A stretch of 64,000 bases of DNA from Dugong dugon (GCA_030035585.1 CM057469.1:22996501-23060500), one strand, 5' to 3'. Shown: positions 33,383-46,440, counted from the stretch's first letter. Numbers and translations are program-made. Notes: a model not told the origin generated them from the letters alone.

Positions 33383-33502
33383 CATAACCCATTGCTGTTG
33401 AGTCATTCTGCTGCACAGCTACCCTATAGGACAGAGTACAGCTGCCCCATAGGATTTCCAAGGAGCGGCTGGTGGATTTGAACTGTAGACCTTATGGTTA
33501 CC
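33383..33502 (-). repeat. AfroSINE, truncated
   Basis: A reverse SINE (cataacccattgctgttgag to tagaccttatggtta) missing the tRNA-like head. Confidence 0.8.
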
Positions 33503-34788
33503 GTAAAGGAGGTTACAAGTTTAAAGTTAGGTAGAGTATGCCAATAGACAGTATATTGCCTAACAAATTCCTGTTAAATTTCTGGTATGTTTTGACACCT
33601 CAATAGTTTTTTGGGTTTTTTTTTTTTTCCTTTTTTAATTATACTTCAGGTGAAGGCTTACAGAACAAATAGTTTCTCATGAAATAGTAGTACACATATT
33701 GTTTTATGACATTGGTAAACAACCCCACAACATGTCAACCCTCTAACTTCTCAAACTTTTTTTTGGTGAAAATACACATAGCCAAAGATACACCATTTCA
33801 GAAATTTCTACATGCACAATTCAGTGACATTGACTACACTCTTCCAATTGTGCTATTACTCTCACTTAAGATGAAGGCTTACAGAACAAAATAGTTTCTC
33901 ATTTAACACTAACTACACATGTTGCCCTATGACAATGGTTAACAATCTCACAACACATCAACAACATCCTTACTCAACCTTGGGTTCCATATCACCAGCT
34001 TCCTTGTCCCTTCTGCCTTCTGACCCTCATCACTGGACTACTGTACCTCCTTAGTCACATTTGGTTTTACGGGGCCGTCCACTCCCAGGCTGAACAGTGA
34101 ACCATGGAGATAAGTTCACCAAGGAGCTAAAAGGGTGTCAGGGGCCATACTCTCGAGGTTTCCCCAGTCTCCTTTAGGCCAGTAAATCTGGTCTTTTTTT
34201 TGTGAGTTAGAATTATGTTCTACATCCTTCTCCAGCTCTCTCCAGAACCCTCTGTTGTGAACCCAGTCAGAGCAGTCACTGGTGGTAGCCAGGCACCATC
34301 TACCTGTACTGGACTCAGTCCGGTGGAGGCCTTGGTAGCTGTGGACCATTAGTCGTTTGGACTGATCTTTTCCTTGTATCCTGTTCTCTTCATTCTCCCT
34401 TGCTCACAAAGGGATGAGACCAGTGGAGTATCTTAGATGGCCGCTCACAGGCTTTTCAGACCCCAGACACAACTCACCAAGGTAGAATGTAGAACATTGT
34501 CTTTATAAGCTGTGTCATGCCAATTGAGCTAGATGTTCCCCGAGACCATGGTCCCCACAGCCCTCTGCCCAGCAATTCAGTCCCTCAGGGAGTTTGGATG
34601 TGTCTATGGGGCTTCCATGACCTTTCCTTGTACAAGATGTGCTAGTTTCCCCTGTATTGTGTACTGTCTCACCCTTCACCCAAGATACCAGTTATCTATT
34701 GACTATTTAGTATTTCCCCTCTACCCCTCCCATCCCTGGTAACCAACAAAGATTGTTACATTTTGTGTGTGAACTTTTTCATGGGTTT

Positions 34789-37700
34789 TTACAATAGAGG
34801 TCTCATATAATATTTGTCCTTTTGTGATTGACTTATTTCACTCAGAATAATGTCCTCCAGTTTCATCCATGTTATCAGATGCTTCACGGATTCATTGTTG
34901 TTCTTTCTCGTTGCATAGTACTCCATTCTGCGTATATACCATAGTTTGTTTCTCCAGTCATCTGTTGATGGGCATATAGGTTGTTTCCATCGTTTTGCTA
35001 TTGTGAACAATGCTGCCATGAACATAGGTGTGCATATGTCTATTCGAGTGACGACTCTTATTTCTCTAGGGTATATTCCTAGGAGTGGGATTGCTGGATC
35101 AAATGGTATGTCTATTTCTAGCTTTCTGAGGAAGCACCGTATCATTTTCCAAAATGGTTGTATCATTTTGCATTCCCACCAGCAGTGCATAAAAGTTCCC
35201 ATCTCCCCGCAGCCCATCCAACATTTGTTATTTCCAGTGTTTTTGATTTGTGCCAGTAATGCCGGGGTGAGATGGTTTCTCATTGTGGTTTTAATTTGCA
35301 TTTCTCTAATGGCTAGTGATCTCGAGCATATCCTCATGTCTCTGCTGGCCACTTGAATGTCTTCTTTGGTGAAGTGTCTGTGCATTTCCTTTGCCCACTT
35401 TTTAATAGGATTATTTGTCTTTTTATTGCAGAGGTGTTAGATTTTCTTGTAGATTATGGAGATTAGACCTTTGTCTGACTCGTACTGTCCAAAAATTTTT
35501 TCCCAGTCTGTAGGTTCTCTTTTTACACTTTTGGTGAAGTCTTTTGAAGAGCATAGGTGTTTGATTTTTAGAAGATCCCAGTTATCTAGCTTATCTATTG
35601 GGGTTAGTGCATTGATGGTTATAGACTGTATCCTGTTAATGGTGTATTAAGGCCTGAAGTGTTGATCCTATTTTTTCTTCCATGAACTTTATAGTTTTAG
35701 GCTTAATATTCAGGTCTTTGATCCATTTTGAAGTAGTTTTTCTATACAGCATGAGGTATGGGTCCTGTTTCATTTTTTTGCTGATGGATATCCAGTTTTG
35801 CCAGCACCATTTGTTAAAAAGACTGTCTTTTCCCCATTTGATGGACTTTGGGCACTTGTCGAAGATCAGGTGACCGTAGGTGGATGGATTTACATCTGGG
35901 TTCTCAATTCTGTTCCATTGGTCAATGTATCTGTCGTTGTACCAGTACCAGGCTGTTTTGACTACTGTAGCTGTATAGTAGGTTCTGAAGTCAGGTAGTA
36001 TGAGTCCTCCAACTTTATTCTTCTTCTTCAGTAGTGCTTTACTTATTCGGGCCTTCTTCCCTTTCCATATAAAGTTAATGATTAGTTTTTTGTTGGTATT
36101 TGGATCGGGATTACGATGTATTTGTAAATTGCTTTGGGTAGAATTGTCATTTTCACAATGTTGAGTCCGCCTATCCATGAGCATGGTATGTTTTTCCATT
36201 TATGTAGATCCCTTTGGGTTTCATGCAGTAGTGTTTTGTAATTTTCTTTGTATAGGTCTTTTACATCCCTGGTCAGTTTTATTCCTAAGTATTTTATCTT
36301 TTTAGGGGCTATTGAAAATGGCATTGTTTTCCTGATTTCCTTTTCATCATTCTCCTTATTCTCTTATGTTGTGTATAAGAATCCAACCGATTTTTTAATG
36401 TTTATCCTGTATCCTGCTACTCTGCTGAATCTTTCTGTTAGTTCCAGTAGATTTCTTATGGAGTCTTTAGAGTTTTCTATGTATAGTATCATATCATCTG
36501 CCAACAGGGAGAGTTTAACTTCTTCATTACCAATTTGGATGTCCTTTATATCATTTTCTTGCCTTATTGCTCTAGCTAGAACTTCCAGCAGTGTTAAATA
36601 GGAGTGGTGATAAAGAGCATGCTTGTCTTGTTCCTGTTTTCAAGGGGAATGTTTTCAGCCTCTTTCCATTAAGAATGATGTTGGCCATTGGTTTTGCATA
36701 GATGACCTTCATTATGTTGAGAAATTACCCTTCTACACCTATTTTATTGAGACTTTTTATCAGGAATGGGTGTTGGACTTTGTCAAATGCCTTTTCTGCG
36801 TCAATTGAGATGATCATGTGATTCTTTTCTTTCCTTTTATTTATGTGGTGGATTACGTTGATTGATTTTCTAATGTTGAGCCATCCTTGCATACCTGGTA
36901 GGAATCCTACTTGGTCGTGTTGTATTATTTTTTTGATATGATGCTGAATTCTATTGGCTAGAATTTGTTAAGAATTTTTGCATCTATATTCATGAGAGAT
37001 ATTGGTCTGTAATTTTCTTTTTTTGTGACATCTTTGCCTGGTTTTGGTATCAGCATTATGCTGGCTTCACAGAATGAATTTGGAAGTGATGCTTCCTCTT
37101 CTATGCTCTGAAATAGCTTGAGTAGTACTGGTACAAGCTCTTCTGTAAATGTTTTGTAGAATTCTCCAGTGAAGCCATCGGGCCAGGGCTTTTTTTGTTG
37201 GGAGTTTTTTTATTACCTTTTCAATCTCTTCTCTTGTTATGGGTCTGTTGAGATTTTCAGCATCACTTTGTTGTACTTCGGGTAGGCCGTGTGTTTCTAC
37301 AAATTTGTCCATTTCCTGTAGGTTTTCAGATTGTTGGAGTATAGTTTTTCATAATATTCTGTTATAATCCTTTTTATTTCAGTTGGGTCTGTTGTAATGT
37401 CCCCCATTTCATTTCTTCTTTGGGTTATTTGTGCCCTCTGCTGTTTTTCTTTTGTCAGTCTGGCCAGTGGTTTGTCGATTTTGTTGATTCTTTCAAAGAA
37501 CCAACTTTTGGTTTTGTTGATTCTTTCTATTGTTTTTCTGTTCTCTATTTCATTAATTTCTGCTCTGATCCTTACTATTTCCTTTCTTCCGGTGGTTGTG
37601 GGCTTTTTTTGCTGTTCTCTTTCTATTTGTTTGAGTTCTGTAGTTAATGTTTTGATTTTGTCCCTTTCTTCTTTTTTGATATGTGCATCTATTGCTATAA

Positions 37701-38594
37701 ATTGTCCTCTGAGGACTGCCTTTGCATGGTCCCAAAGGTTTTGGTATGATGTGTTTTCATTCTCATTTGATTCTAGGAATTTTTTGATTCCATCTCTGAT
37801 TTCTTTTATTACCCAGTGATGTGTAAGCAGGGTATTATTCAGTTTCCATGTAGTTGATTTTTTTTTTCCTTGCTCTTTCTAGTGTTAATTTCTACCTTGA
37901 TGCCACTGTGGTCAGAGAAGATACTTTGAATTATCTCAACGTTTTGGATCTTGTTGAGGATTGCTCTGTGGCCTAAGATGTGGTCTATTCTGGAGAACGT
38001 TCCGTGTGCATTGGAAAAGAATGTATACTTTGCAGCGGTTGGATGGAGTGTTCTATATATGTCTATGAGGTCAAGTTGGCTGATTGTTCCCTATAGGCCT
38101 TCTGTATCTTTACTGAGTTTCTACTTAGTTGTTCTGTCCTTTACTGAGAGTGGTGTGTTGAAGTCTCCTACTGTTATTTTGGAACTGTCAATTGCTCTTT
38201 TCAGTGTTGTTAGAGTTTGTTTTATGTATTTTAGGGCCCTCTCATTGGTGCGTAGATGTTTATTATGGTTCTGTCTTCATGATGGATCGTCCCCTTAATC
38301 ATTATATAGTGTCCTTCTTTGTCTTTTATGGTAGATTTTGTATTAGTCTATTTTATCTGAGATTAGAATTGCCACTCCTGCTCTTTTTTGGTAGTTGTTA
38401 GCTTGATATATTTTTTTCCAACCTTTGACTTTTAATAAATTCACATCTTTGTTTCTAAGGTGTGTCTCTTGTAGACAGCATATTGATGGATCCTGTTTTC
38501 TTATCCATTGTGTCACTCTCCATCTCTTTATGGGTGCATTGAGTCCATTTACATAAAGTGTAATTATTGATAGATGTGAGTTTGTTGCTGTCAC
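34789..38594 (-). pseudogene. L1-B ORF2, broken
   Basis: The N-terminal endonuclease is readable (TATNSHLSIITLYVNGLN, CCLQETHLRNKD), so the QETH motif is intact here, unlike in L1-A. The initiator ATG has become GTG (complement of 38592-38594). The reverse-transcriptase palm reads LSLLADDM rather than LSLFADDM, a change next to the catalytic Asp pair. A deletion removes the 'ccatctctttgaagaatg' block near 36085, and several frameshifts follow. The C-terminal 198 codons (34789-35385) are open and carry the Cys-rich motif [16 protein letters not shown]. It is not functional. Confidence 0.88.
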
Positions 38595-39019
38595 TTTGTC
38601 GTGCTTTTTTTTTTTTTGTGGTGCTGACGTTTCCTTTGTTCTTCTTACTCTCTTGTGCTGAGTTACTTTTGTTTGTGGATTTTTTTTTCATTTCTTTTGT
38701 TTTTGTAGTTTTGTTTTTTCTGACACTTTATGTTGTTCTCCTTTATTTTTATGAGTTGGTTTGTTAACTTTCTTTATGGTTACCATGAATTTTACCCTTA
38801 TCTTTTTAAGTTTGAAGCAGTGTACCATTACTTGCTATTGCCTTGCCTTCCTCTCCATTAGAAGGTTCTATACCTTTGCTGTTTATTCCATCTCTTATTG
38901 TTCTGATGTTGTTGTCATTTACTGATTAACTGCTCTGATTTCCTGTTGTGTTTCTTTTGGTTTTAAATAGTCCTTGAGAGTTCATTTCCTAGATTTGTAT
39001 CTGGCTGGTACGATCCTGC

Positions 39020-40068
39020 ATCCTAGGTTCTGCTTGTGAGCTGAAGTTGTCTGTCCTCAGATTGAAGAAATCCCTTTAATAATTCTTGTAAGTTTGGTTT
39101 GGTTTTTACATATTCCCTTTATTTCTGTTTATCTGGAAATATCCTAATTTTGCCATCATATTTGGAAGAGAGTTTTGCAGGATATATTTTTCTTGGCTGG
39201 CAATTTTTTTCTTTCAAGGTTTTATGTATGTCATCCCATTGACTTCCTGCCCACATGGTTTCTGCCGAATAATCTGAGCTTAGTCTTATTGTTTCTACTC
39301 TGTATGTGATTTCTTATTTTTCACGAGCTGCTCTCAGGATTCTTTGTTTGTCTTTGGTTTTGGTGAGTGTGATTATGATATGCCTTGGTGATTTTCTTTT
39401 GGGGTCTATCCTGTATGGGGTTTATTGGGCTCTTGGATGGCCAGCTTTTCTTCTTCATGGTATTGGGGAAGTTTTCTATCGGCAGTTCTTCAGTGATTCT
39501 CTCTGTGTTTTCTGTTTTTTCCCCCTGTTATGGAACTCCAATCACTTGCAATTTTTGCTTTTGATTGTATCCCACATAACTCTCAGGGTCTCTTAATTTT
39601 TCTTTGTTCATTTTTCTGAGTTTTCCTGAAACAGAGTTGTATCCAAGTGTTTGTCTTCAATTCCACTGATCCTGTCTTCCACCATTTCAGATATGCTCCT
39701 CAGCCCTTCTATGACACCATGCATTTCTGAAATCTTGTTATCTTTTGGACTTCTAATTGTTGTTTTTGTATAATTTCTAGTTGTGAATTTATTTTGGCAT
39801 TTTGTTCCTGCATTATTTTCCTGAATTCTTCCATGAATTTGTTTGCCTTTTCCATGAGTTTGTCTATTTCTTCCTCTTGTTTGTCAGCTTTTTGCCTCAG
39901 ATCTTGGAGAATTCTGAGTATTAGAGATTTGAATTCCCTATCAGGTAGTTCTAGTAGTGCATTTTCTTCCACTGGAAAGTCATCTGGTGTTTTATTTTGG
40001 ACGCCTACTGGAACCATCCTGTCCTGTTTTTGTAAATATTTTGTTATTGTCTTCTCTCTTCGGGGCAT
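39020..40068 (-). pseudogene. L1-B ORF1, broken
   Basis: It starts at ATG (complement of 40066-40068) with MPRREKTITKYLQKQD, homologous to L1-A ORF1p. The coiled-coil part is open for about 119 codons, with an additional 'EKANKF' segment compared with L1-A. It then loses frame near 39740, where 'tttatc' is lost relative to L1-A, and later stops follow. The C-terminal domain is recognisable only as nucleotide similarity. Confidence 0.85.
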
Positions 40069-41968
40069 TCAGTAGTTATTTTTCTCATTTATTGAGTGTA
40101 GATTTGTTTGTTTTGTCTTTTTTTTTTAAATTTGGCTATGTCTGAGCAGCTGGGCTGTGTGTTCTTTGTTGTTTGCTCGTCTTTGGGACAATACTTTTTG
40201 CCTACTCCAATTGGCAGTGTCAGTTGCTCAGACATGGTACAGCAGGACAGGTCTAGCTGAAGAGGAGCTACTGGGATGGGTTGTTTGTGGCACTTATTAC
40301 AGCCACCAGGGCGGGTCAGTAATCAGTGCAGGGCAGGTTCCAGGAGGCCGTCTCTGGGCTGCTTTGTGGTGTGATGTTAAGTGCACGGTGCAGGTAGGCA
40401 GGATGTAGGGAGGAGATTGTTACATGTGGAGCTAAGATGGATATGGGAGAGAGGAGAAAGGAACAGGTGCCAAAAACATAGAAACAAGCAAAAGATATGC
40501 TAGGGGAACTTGCCGTTGGAGTGGAGAGATGAGAGACTATGAAATGGAGAAAAACAAAAAGGGGAATAAGAAGAAAAAAAGAAAGGAAACGAATGAATAA
40601 ATAAAAGTCAGAAAGGGATAAGAACAGCAAAGTTCCCATAGATCCCACCGGTGAGGCTTTGAGGTCTGGGGAAGTTGTTCTCAGGTCTTGCAGTACAACC
40701 TGGCTAGAAGGTTTAGAGGTATTCAGTTCCAGGTATTCAGGGAACAGAAAGACAAGGAAGGTATGGAGGGATGAGAAACTGAGTAATGAAGAAAGTCAAA
40801 AAGGGAATAAGAGGGAAAAGAAAACAAAACAAATTTAAAAAAAGAACAAGAAAAGCCCCCAAAAAAACAGGGAAAAAAAACCCACAAAAAAAGAAATGCC
40901 CTCAGGGATCCCTCTGCATGTCTGCGCAAGCCAAGGGGGTAGATTCCAAGCCAAGCAGCACCACCTGGCCAGAACGGGCTCCCAACTCAAGAGAAGTTAA
41001 AGAAAACAAACAAACAATTCAAAACAAACAAACAAACAAAAGCCCCAGGATCCCACCAGCATGGCAGCCCAGACTGGGAAGCAGTTCCTCTCTTGAATGG
41101 AGTTCTGAAGCACCTCAGGAAGAAGCAAACATGGCACACAGAGCCCGGTATTGGAGCAAAAGGAGGGGGAGGTGGTGAGAGGTAAGGAAGAAATCAAAAG
41201 AAGCAGAAAAAAAGCAACACCAGCAGCAAAAAATGGCACTCAGGGAGCCAGGTATTGCCGGCGGGTGGAATCCAAGCAGCCAGTGCTTCCCTGACAAGAG
41301 ACTGGTTTCAGGAAGCAGAGGAGGCCAAGTGTGGGTGAAGAAGTGTGCGGGGCTGGGAAAGTGTATATCACAAATTACCGGAGCTCTGCAGCCCCTCAGG
41401 AAGAAGCAAAGATGGCGCACAGAGCCAGGTATTTGAGCTAAAGGAGGGGGAGGTGCTGAGAAGTAAGGAAGAAATCAAAAGAAGCAGGAAAAAGCAACAC
41501 CAGCAGCCAACAAATCACACTGAGAGAGCCTGTGCGGGCGGGTGGAATCCAAGCCGCCAGTGCTTCCCAGACAAGAGATTGTGGCCATGGGAAGCAGAGT
41601 AGGCCGAGTTGGGGTGAAGAAGGATGGGGTGTGTGAAAGCGTATATCACAAATTACCAGTTGTTTTGTCTCCCGTTGGACGCTCTGTGAAGTGGCTTTCT
41701 CGTACCCTCTGTTTGCTGATCTCTGATAGCAGTCCAAGATGGCGGATCCTCGCTGTGTTAGCTGATAGGGGACCTGCGTGAATCTCTCCTTGCTTTCCGT
41801 TCTCTGTAAGTTTTCTCACTCCATTTGGTGCTTGGCTGAGTTCTTTATCTCTTCATTTGATGTTTTAGGGTTTCAGGATTGCTTTTTTCTCTGTTTGGCT
41901 TAGTTTTTCAGATCTTTGCTGTGGAGGGATGGCGTGGTGCTTCTGCCTAGAGTGCCATTTTGCCTGAA
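40069..41968 (-). mobile_element. L1-B 5'UTR
   Basis: A single 5'UTR of about 1.9 kb with diverged monomer relatives (GCCCCAGGATCCCACCAGC at about 41042, and a partial near 41390). It is closer to the distal 5'UTR of L1-A than to its GC-rich proximal one. It ends with 'aagatggcggatcct' at about 41737 and the terminal motif near 41950. Confidence 0.78.
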
Positions 41969-42093
41969 GTCCCTTCCTTGAAAAACTTTTAACATTTCTT
42001 GAAAGACAGTAATGCTGGCAATGAATGAAGCCCCTCAGTTTGTGTTTGTCTGAGAAAGTTTTTCTGTCTTCTTCAACTTTGAAGGATAATTTC

Positions 42094-42507
42094 ACTGGTG
42101 TTATGGATGGAATTGTGTCCCCCAAAAATATGTGTTGTTACTTCTAACCTCTATGCCTGTGGTTAGAATCCCATTTGGGAATGAGTTTTCTGTTATGTTA
42201 ATGAGATAGGATTAGTGAAATGTGTGTCTTGAGTTAATCTCTTCCAAGAGATAAGAAGAGCAGATTAGGCAAGCAGAGAGGGGGAAAGAGAAATGCCAAG
42301 CCACATGAAGGTTGCCCAGGAGCAGAAGATCAAAAGGGACAAGAACCTTCCTCCCGAGCCCATAGAGAAAGAAAGCCTTCCCCTAGAGTTGGCACCCTGA
42401 TTTCAGATTTCTCGCCTTCTAAACTGTCAGAAAATAAATTTCTGTTTGTTAAGGCCATCTACTTGTGGTATTTTTTTATAGCAGCACTAGATAACTAAGA
42501 GAACTGG
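42094..42507 (+). mobile_element. Solo MaLR-type LTR with 5-bp TSD, inside L1M
   Basis: The LTR occupies 42099-42502, starting TGTTATGGATGGAATTGTGT and ending 'tagataactaagaga'. ACTGG flanks both sides (42094-42098 and 42503-42507). Removing it and one ACTGG restores the old L1M sequence. It has the same family as 19648-20165, in opposite orientation. Confidence 0.88.
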
Positions 42508-43185
42508 TTATATAATTCATAGTTCTTGTGTGTCCCCCCCCCCCCAACACTTTAAATACTTTATTCCATTCTTTTCTTGCTTGCATGATTTCCAACAAGA
42601 GGTCTGCTATAATTTGTATCCTTATTTCTCTATAGGTAAAACTTTTTCCCCCTCTGACATCTTTCAAGATTTTCCCTTTGTCTTTGGTTTTCTTCAGTTA
42701 GAATGTGATATGCATGGCTGTAGCCTTTTTGTTATTTACCCTTCTTGGTGTTCTCTGAGCTTCCTGAATCTTTGATTTGGTGTCTGTCATTAGTTTAGGA
42801 AAGTGTCCTACCACCACTACTTCAAATATTCTGTTCTGTTTTGTCTTTTCCTTCTGTTATTCCAATTATGCATATTCTATATCAGTTATATTATCTCACT
42901 GTTCTTCAGTGCTCTCCCTTTCCTCCATTATTTTTCTGTGTTAATTCGAGTTGGGGAAGTTTCTGTTGACCTATCTTAATGCTGATTGATTCTTTCCTCA
43001 ACTATGCCTAGTCTACTGATGAGGCCATTGAAGACATTCATCATTTCTGTTCCTGTATTTTTAATTTCTAGCATTTAATTTTGATTATTTCTTAGAATAT
43101 CTTTCTTAGAATCTCTCTGCTTACATTATCCATCTGTTCTTACATTTCATCTACTTTTTCCATTAAAATCCTCAACATATTAATC

Positions 43186-43380
43186 AAATAAAAACCTAAC
43201 CCATTGCCATTGAGTTGGTTCTGACTCATGGTGACCCCATGTGTTATAGAGTAGAACTGCTCTAGTGTTTTCTTGGCTGTAATCTTTATGGAAGCAGATC
43301 ACCAGACCTTTTTTCCATGAAGCTATTGAGTGGGTTTGAACCACCAACCTTTAGATTAGTAGTCCAGCATTTGTGCCACC
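43186..43380 (-). repeat. AfroSINE, older subtype
   Basis: A reverse SINE of the 'tgttatagagtagaactgc' / 'ttttcttggctgtaatc' subtype, directly abutting the next SINE. Confidence 0.82.
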
Positions 43381-43545
43381 TATAAACCCAAAACCCATTG
43401 CCAATGAGTTGATTCCAACTCCTGTCAACCCTATAGGACAGAGTAGAACTTCCTCATAGGGTTTCCAAGGAGCAGCTGGTGAATTTGAACTGCCAGCCTT
43501 TTGATTAGCAGTCAAATGCTTAACCACTGTGCCGCCAGGGCCTCG
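43381..43545 (-). repeat. AfroSINE, main subtype
   Basis: A second reverse SINE immediately after the first (aaacccaaaacccattgcc to 'gtgccgccagggcctcg'). The two subtypes differ, so this is two insertions and not a tandem duplication. Confidence 0.85.
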
Positions 43546-44810
43546 TGCTTAAATTCGTTGTTTGATAATTCTAACTTCTGTGTCATAGATATCTGAGTTG
43601 AGTTCTGATGATTACTTCATCTCTTCAGACTGTGGTTTGGTTTTGTTTTGTTTGCCTTATTGCATGCCTTGTATTTTTTGTTGTTGTTGAAACCTGGACA
43701 TCTTATTTTGGATAATAGGAACTGAGGCCTTTAGTGTAATGATTTATGGTAATCTGCCTTGTTGGGCTATGTTTAATATTTACTGTAGGTATAGGAGTCA
43801 GAGCTTTCAAATTACTACAGTGCTTTTGCTTTTTTTCTTCTCTCTTGACTTTGGACTTCCCAAGTACTCCATCTCGGAGAGAGTCTGTGTTTTACAGCCA
43901 TTTTAGCTTTAATCTACTGTTATTTTACTGGAGCCCTATAGATGTGGTGGTAAGATATTGAGACTAGGAGAGTTCTATAATGTTCCAGTTAAATGCCAGT
44001 GTTTTTGTGGGCCTGTGTCTTGCTGCTGTGACCTTCACAAGTGTTCCCCAGTGATATAATTCCCTCACCACCTAAGCCTCTTTCATCCTTCCCTGGCTAT
44101 AAAATTCTCAATCTATTTTTGGTGCAGCCCTGACTCCAGGTTAACTATGTTTTGTTACTCCTTAGGTGACGTAGGAAATCTAGAAGGGGTGGGAATAGAA
44201 AGAATGTCTTTTCCCCAGCTGCAGTAAGACTCTAGACATATTTCACAATGATTATTCTTCCCCTCCCTCTGCCAAAGCCATAAAGGATCTTTCTTGAATC
44301 TTCACCACAAAAATCTGGTGGGGTTCCTGGAAGTATAGCCCATGAAAGTATGAGGGTCCCACCTAAGACTATGAGCTCTAAGAGTTTCTTACTCTTGTTC
44401 TACTCCACACTCAGTTGCAGCTATTTGTCAAAATTACTATTTTAGTGTTCCTACCAGTTTATGAATTCTGTGGCATCTGCTCCAAGTAAGCAGATCTTGG
44501 CTTTGTCTCTCTGGATGAGCCTATCTCTTTAGATTATGGGATGCATATTTGTCCTACAATTTTGGTCTTCTCACTAGTCAAAGAAAAGTCATTGGTTTTC
44601 AGTTTGTTCAGCTTCTTCTTGTTTTAAGAATGGGAGTGACAACATCCAAATATGTAAAGACATGTTGCTGTTGAAACCAGAAATAGTTGGTTGCTCTTTT
44701 AAGCATAATTTATCTCACTGCAGTATGAGACCCTTGAGAGTAGAGGTAGAAAGAGTGTCTTATTCAATTAAGTACTTGAAACTAAGCAGACAGTGAATAA
44801 TTATCTGTTA

Positions 44811-44890
44811 GATGGATAGGATGGATGGATGGATGGATGGATTGATGGGTGGGTGGGTGGATGAGTGGGTAGATGGATGGATGATGGATT
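44811..44890. repeat. GATG/GGTG tetranucleotide microsatellite
   Basis: Imperfect GATG repeats with a GGTG block at 44847-44860. Confidence 0.95.
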
Positions 44891-45359
44891 TATATATGAA
44901 TGAAGAAATGAAGAATCATAGAAAAAATTAATGAAGTCAGGTGTACATTAATAATGGAGTAAAGAACTTAGGTGAAACAAGAAGGAAATGTAATTTTATC
45001 AATTGCGTTAGAAAAGCCCAGTAAACAAATCAAAAAGGAAGGATGAGAAGAATTAGAAAAGAGAGGTTTTTTTAGAAGATTTGGAGAAGAATTAAAAGAC
45101 CTCATTTTTTACCACCAGTCTAAAATCCCTGCATGTCTAGTCTAACCCACCCTTTCTTGAGACCTTCCCTAGCAACTCTAAATGTCTCTCTCTCACCCAC
45201 ACTACGTATAAAAAGACTTGTCATTTTATCTAAGATTCAATATATCTAACACAATTCAAATTAGTTGAAATTAAAGCAAGACACCATTTTTCCCAGCAAA
45301 TGAGTAGTGAGGAGATAAATCATAATGCCAGGTGGTTCACAAGTTCACAGTGATGCCAA

Positions 45360-45604
45360 TACCTTTATGACCTCCTGGTGGGAATATAAATGATACAACA
45401 TTTCTGGAAATTAATTCTATAATCTATATCAACACTTTCTAAACGTGTGTAGCTTTTGACTCCATTCTTTCATTTCTAACAATTTGTTCTATGAACTAAT
45501 GTAAAATGTATTTATCCGTGTTTACTCATATGTTTTTAGTTGACTGCAATATTCCAGAAAGCTAAGGCACTAATAAATGAACAGATTTAAAAAAAAAAAA
45601 AAAA
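45360..45604 (+). repeat. Possible old L1 3' end
   Basis: 'Cctggtgggaatataaatga' and 'aattctataatctatatca' resemble an ancient L1 ORF2 end. It finishes in an A run (45587-45604). Low certainty. Confidence 0.4.
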
Positions 45605-46440
45605 CTTAAAAAGAAGTCACTATGATGAGTGCTATGAAGATAATTAACGCAAAGTAAAAGGATATGTAGAGAGTGAGTTCTGTTTTGTACTGTGCGCCTC
45701 TGATGAGGTGACTATGAGCAGAGACCAATTGAAGGAAGAAAACGGGCCTTGTAGCTCTCTGGGGGAAGAGTATTCCAGGCAGAGAGAACAGCAATTGCAA
45801 AGCCCCAAGGCCAGTGACATGACCTGATGTACTTTTTAAAATAATCACTTCAGTGAGGGATGGGGCAGGAATGGAAACCAGTTTGAAAGCTGTTGCAGTG
45901 ATATAGGCAACAGATTGGGGTGGTAATGGTGGAAGTGGTGTATGATCCTGGATTGGATGTGGTGAATGGGAGAAAGAGAGGCATCACAGGCAATTCAAGT
46001 TTTGGACCTGAGCAGTTGAACGAAAATCACTGACATTTACTGAGATAGGGAAATTTGGGAGAAGAGTGAGTTTCAGAGGAAAAGTCAAGAATTCCCTTTT
46101 GTGTTGATAAATTTGAGATGGTTATTAGATATTGTTTGGGTTCCTTGGGTGCTGCAAATGGTTAAGCATTGGACTGCTAGCCGAAGTTGGCACTGCAAAC
46201 CCCCCCAGAGGCCACTCGGAAGACAAGCATGGTTATCTGCTTTAGAAAGATCACAGCCTTAAAAACAATCTTTAACAGTTCTACTCAGCACACATGGAGT
46301 CGCCACAAATTATAATTGACTCGATGGCAACCAACAACAGCAGCGACATTAGACATTCAAGTGGACATGTTACATAGGCTGTTGGAAGTACAAGCCTTGA
46401 GTTTAAAGAAGTCAAACTGGAGATAATGTGCAAAGATGGT
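45605..46440 (-). repeat. LINE2, split by a SINE
   Basis: A reverse L2 with landmarks 'agtgctatgaagataattaa', 'gaagagtattccaggcagag' and 'aacagcaattgcaaagcccc'. It continues after the SINE at 46139-46347 with 'cattcaagtggacatgttac'. Confidence 0.75.
46139..46347 (+). repeat. AfroSINE, diverged, inserted in L2
   Basis: A forward SINE (ttccttgggtgctgcaaatg to 'gatggcaaccaacaacagc'). The L2 target ATTAGATATT / ATTAGACATT on either side gives an approximate 10-bp duplication. Confidence 0.75.

Larger units (their letters stand above)
33615..41968 (-). mobile_element. L1-B: near full-length LINE-1, decayed
   Basis: A minus-oriented L1 with a poly-T start at about 33615, a 3'UTR with the same double module as L1-A, ORF2 remnants at 34789-38594, ORF1 at 39020-40068 and a single 5'UTR at 40069-41968. 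Its 5' end resembles the two L1-A 5' ends (gcctagagtgccattttgcc). No target-site duplication is visible. The right flank runs directly into an older L1M. Confidence 0.88.
41969..44680 (-). mobile_element. Old L1M-type element: ORF1 remnant and 5' region
   Basis: Reverse-oriented and ancient. Near 42000-42110 it encodes an ORF1-like C-terminus (VKLSFKVEEDRKTFSDKHKL) homologous in position to KLSFRFDGE of L1-A. The piece continues at 42503, after the inserted LTR. From about 43545 to 44680 it matches the long 5' region of L1M elements (ctgtgtcatagatatctgag; aaacctggacatcttatttt; aggcctttagtgtaatg). Two SINEs interrupt it at 43186-43545. Its ORF2 half is not found left of L1-B. Confidence 0.72.
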
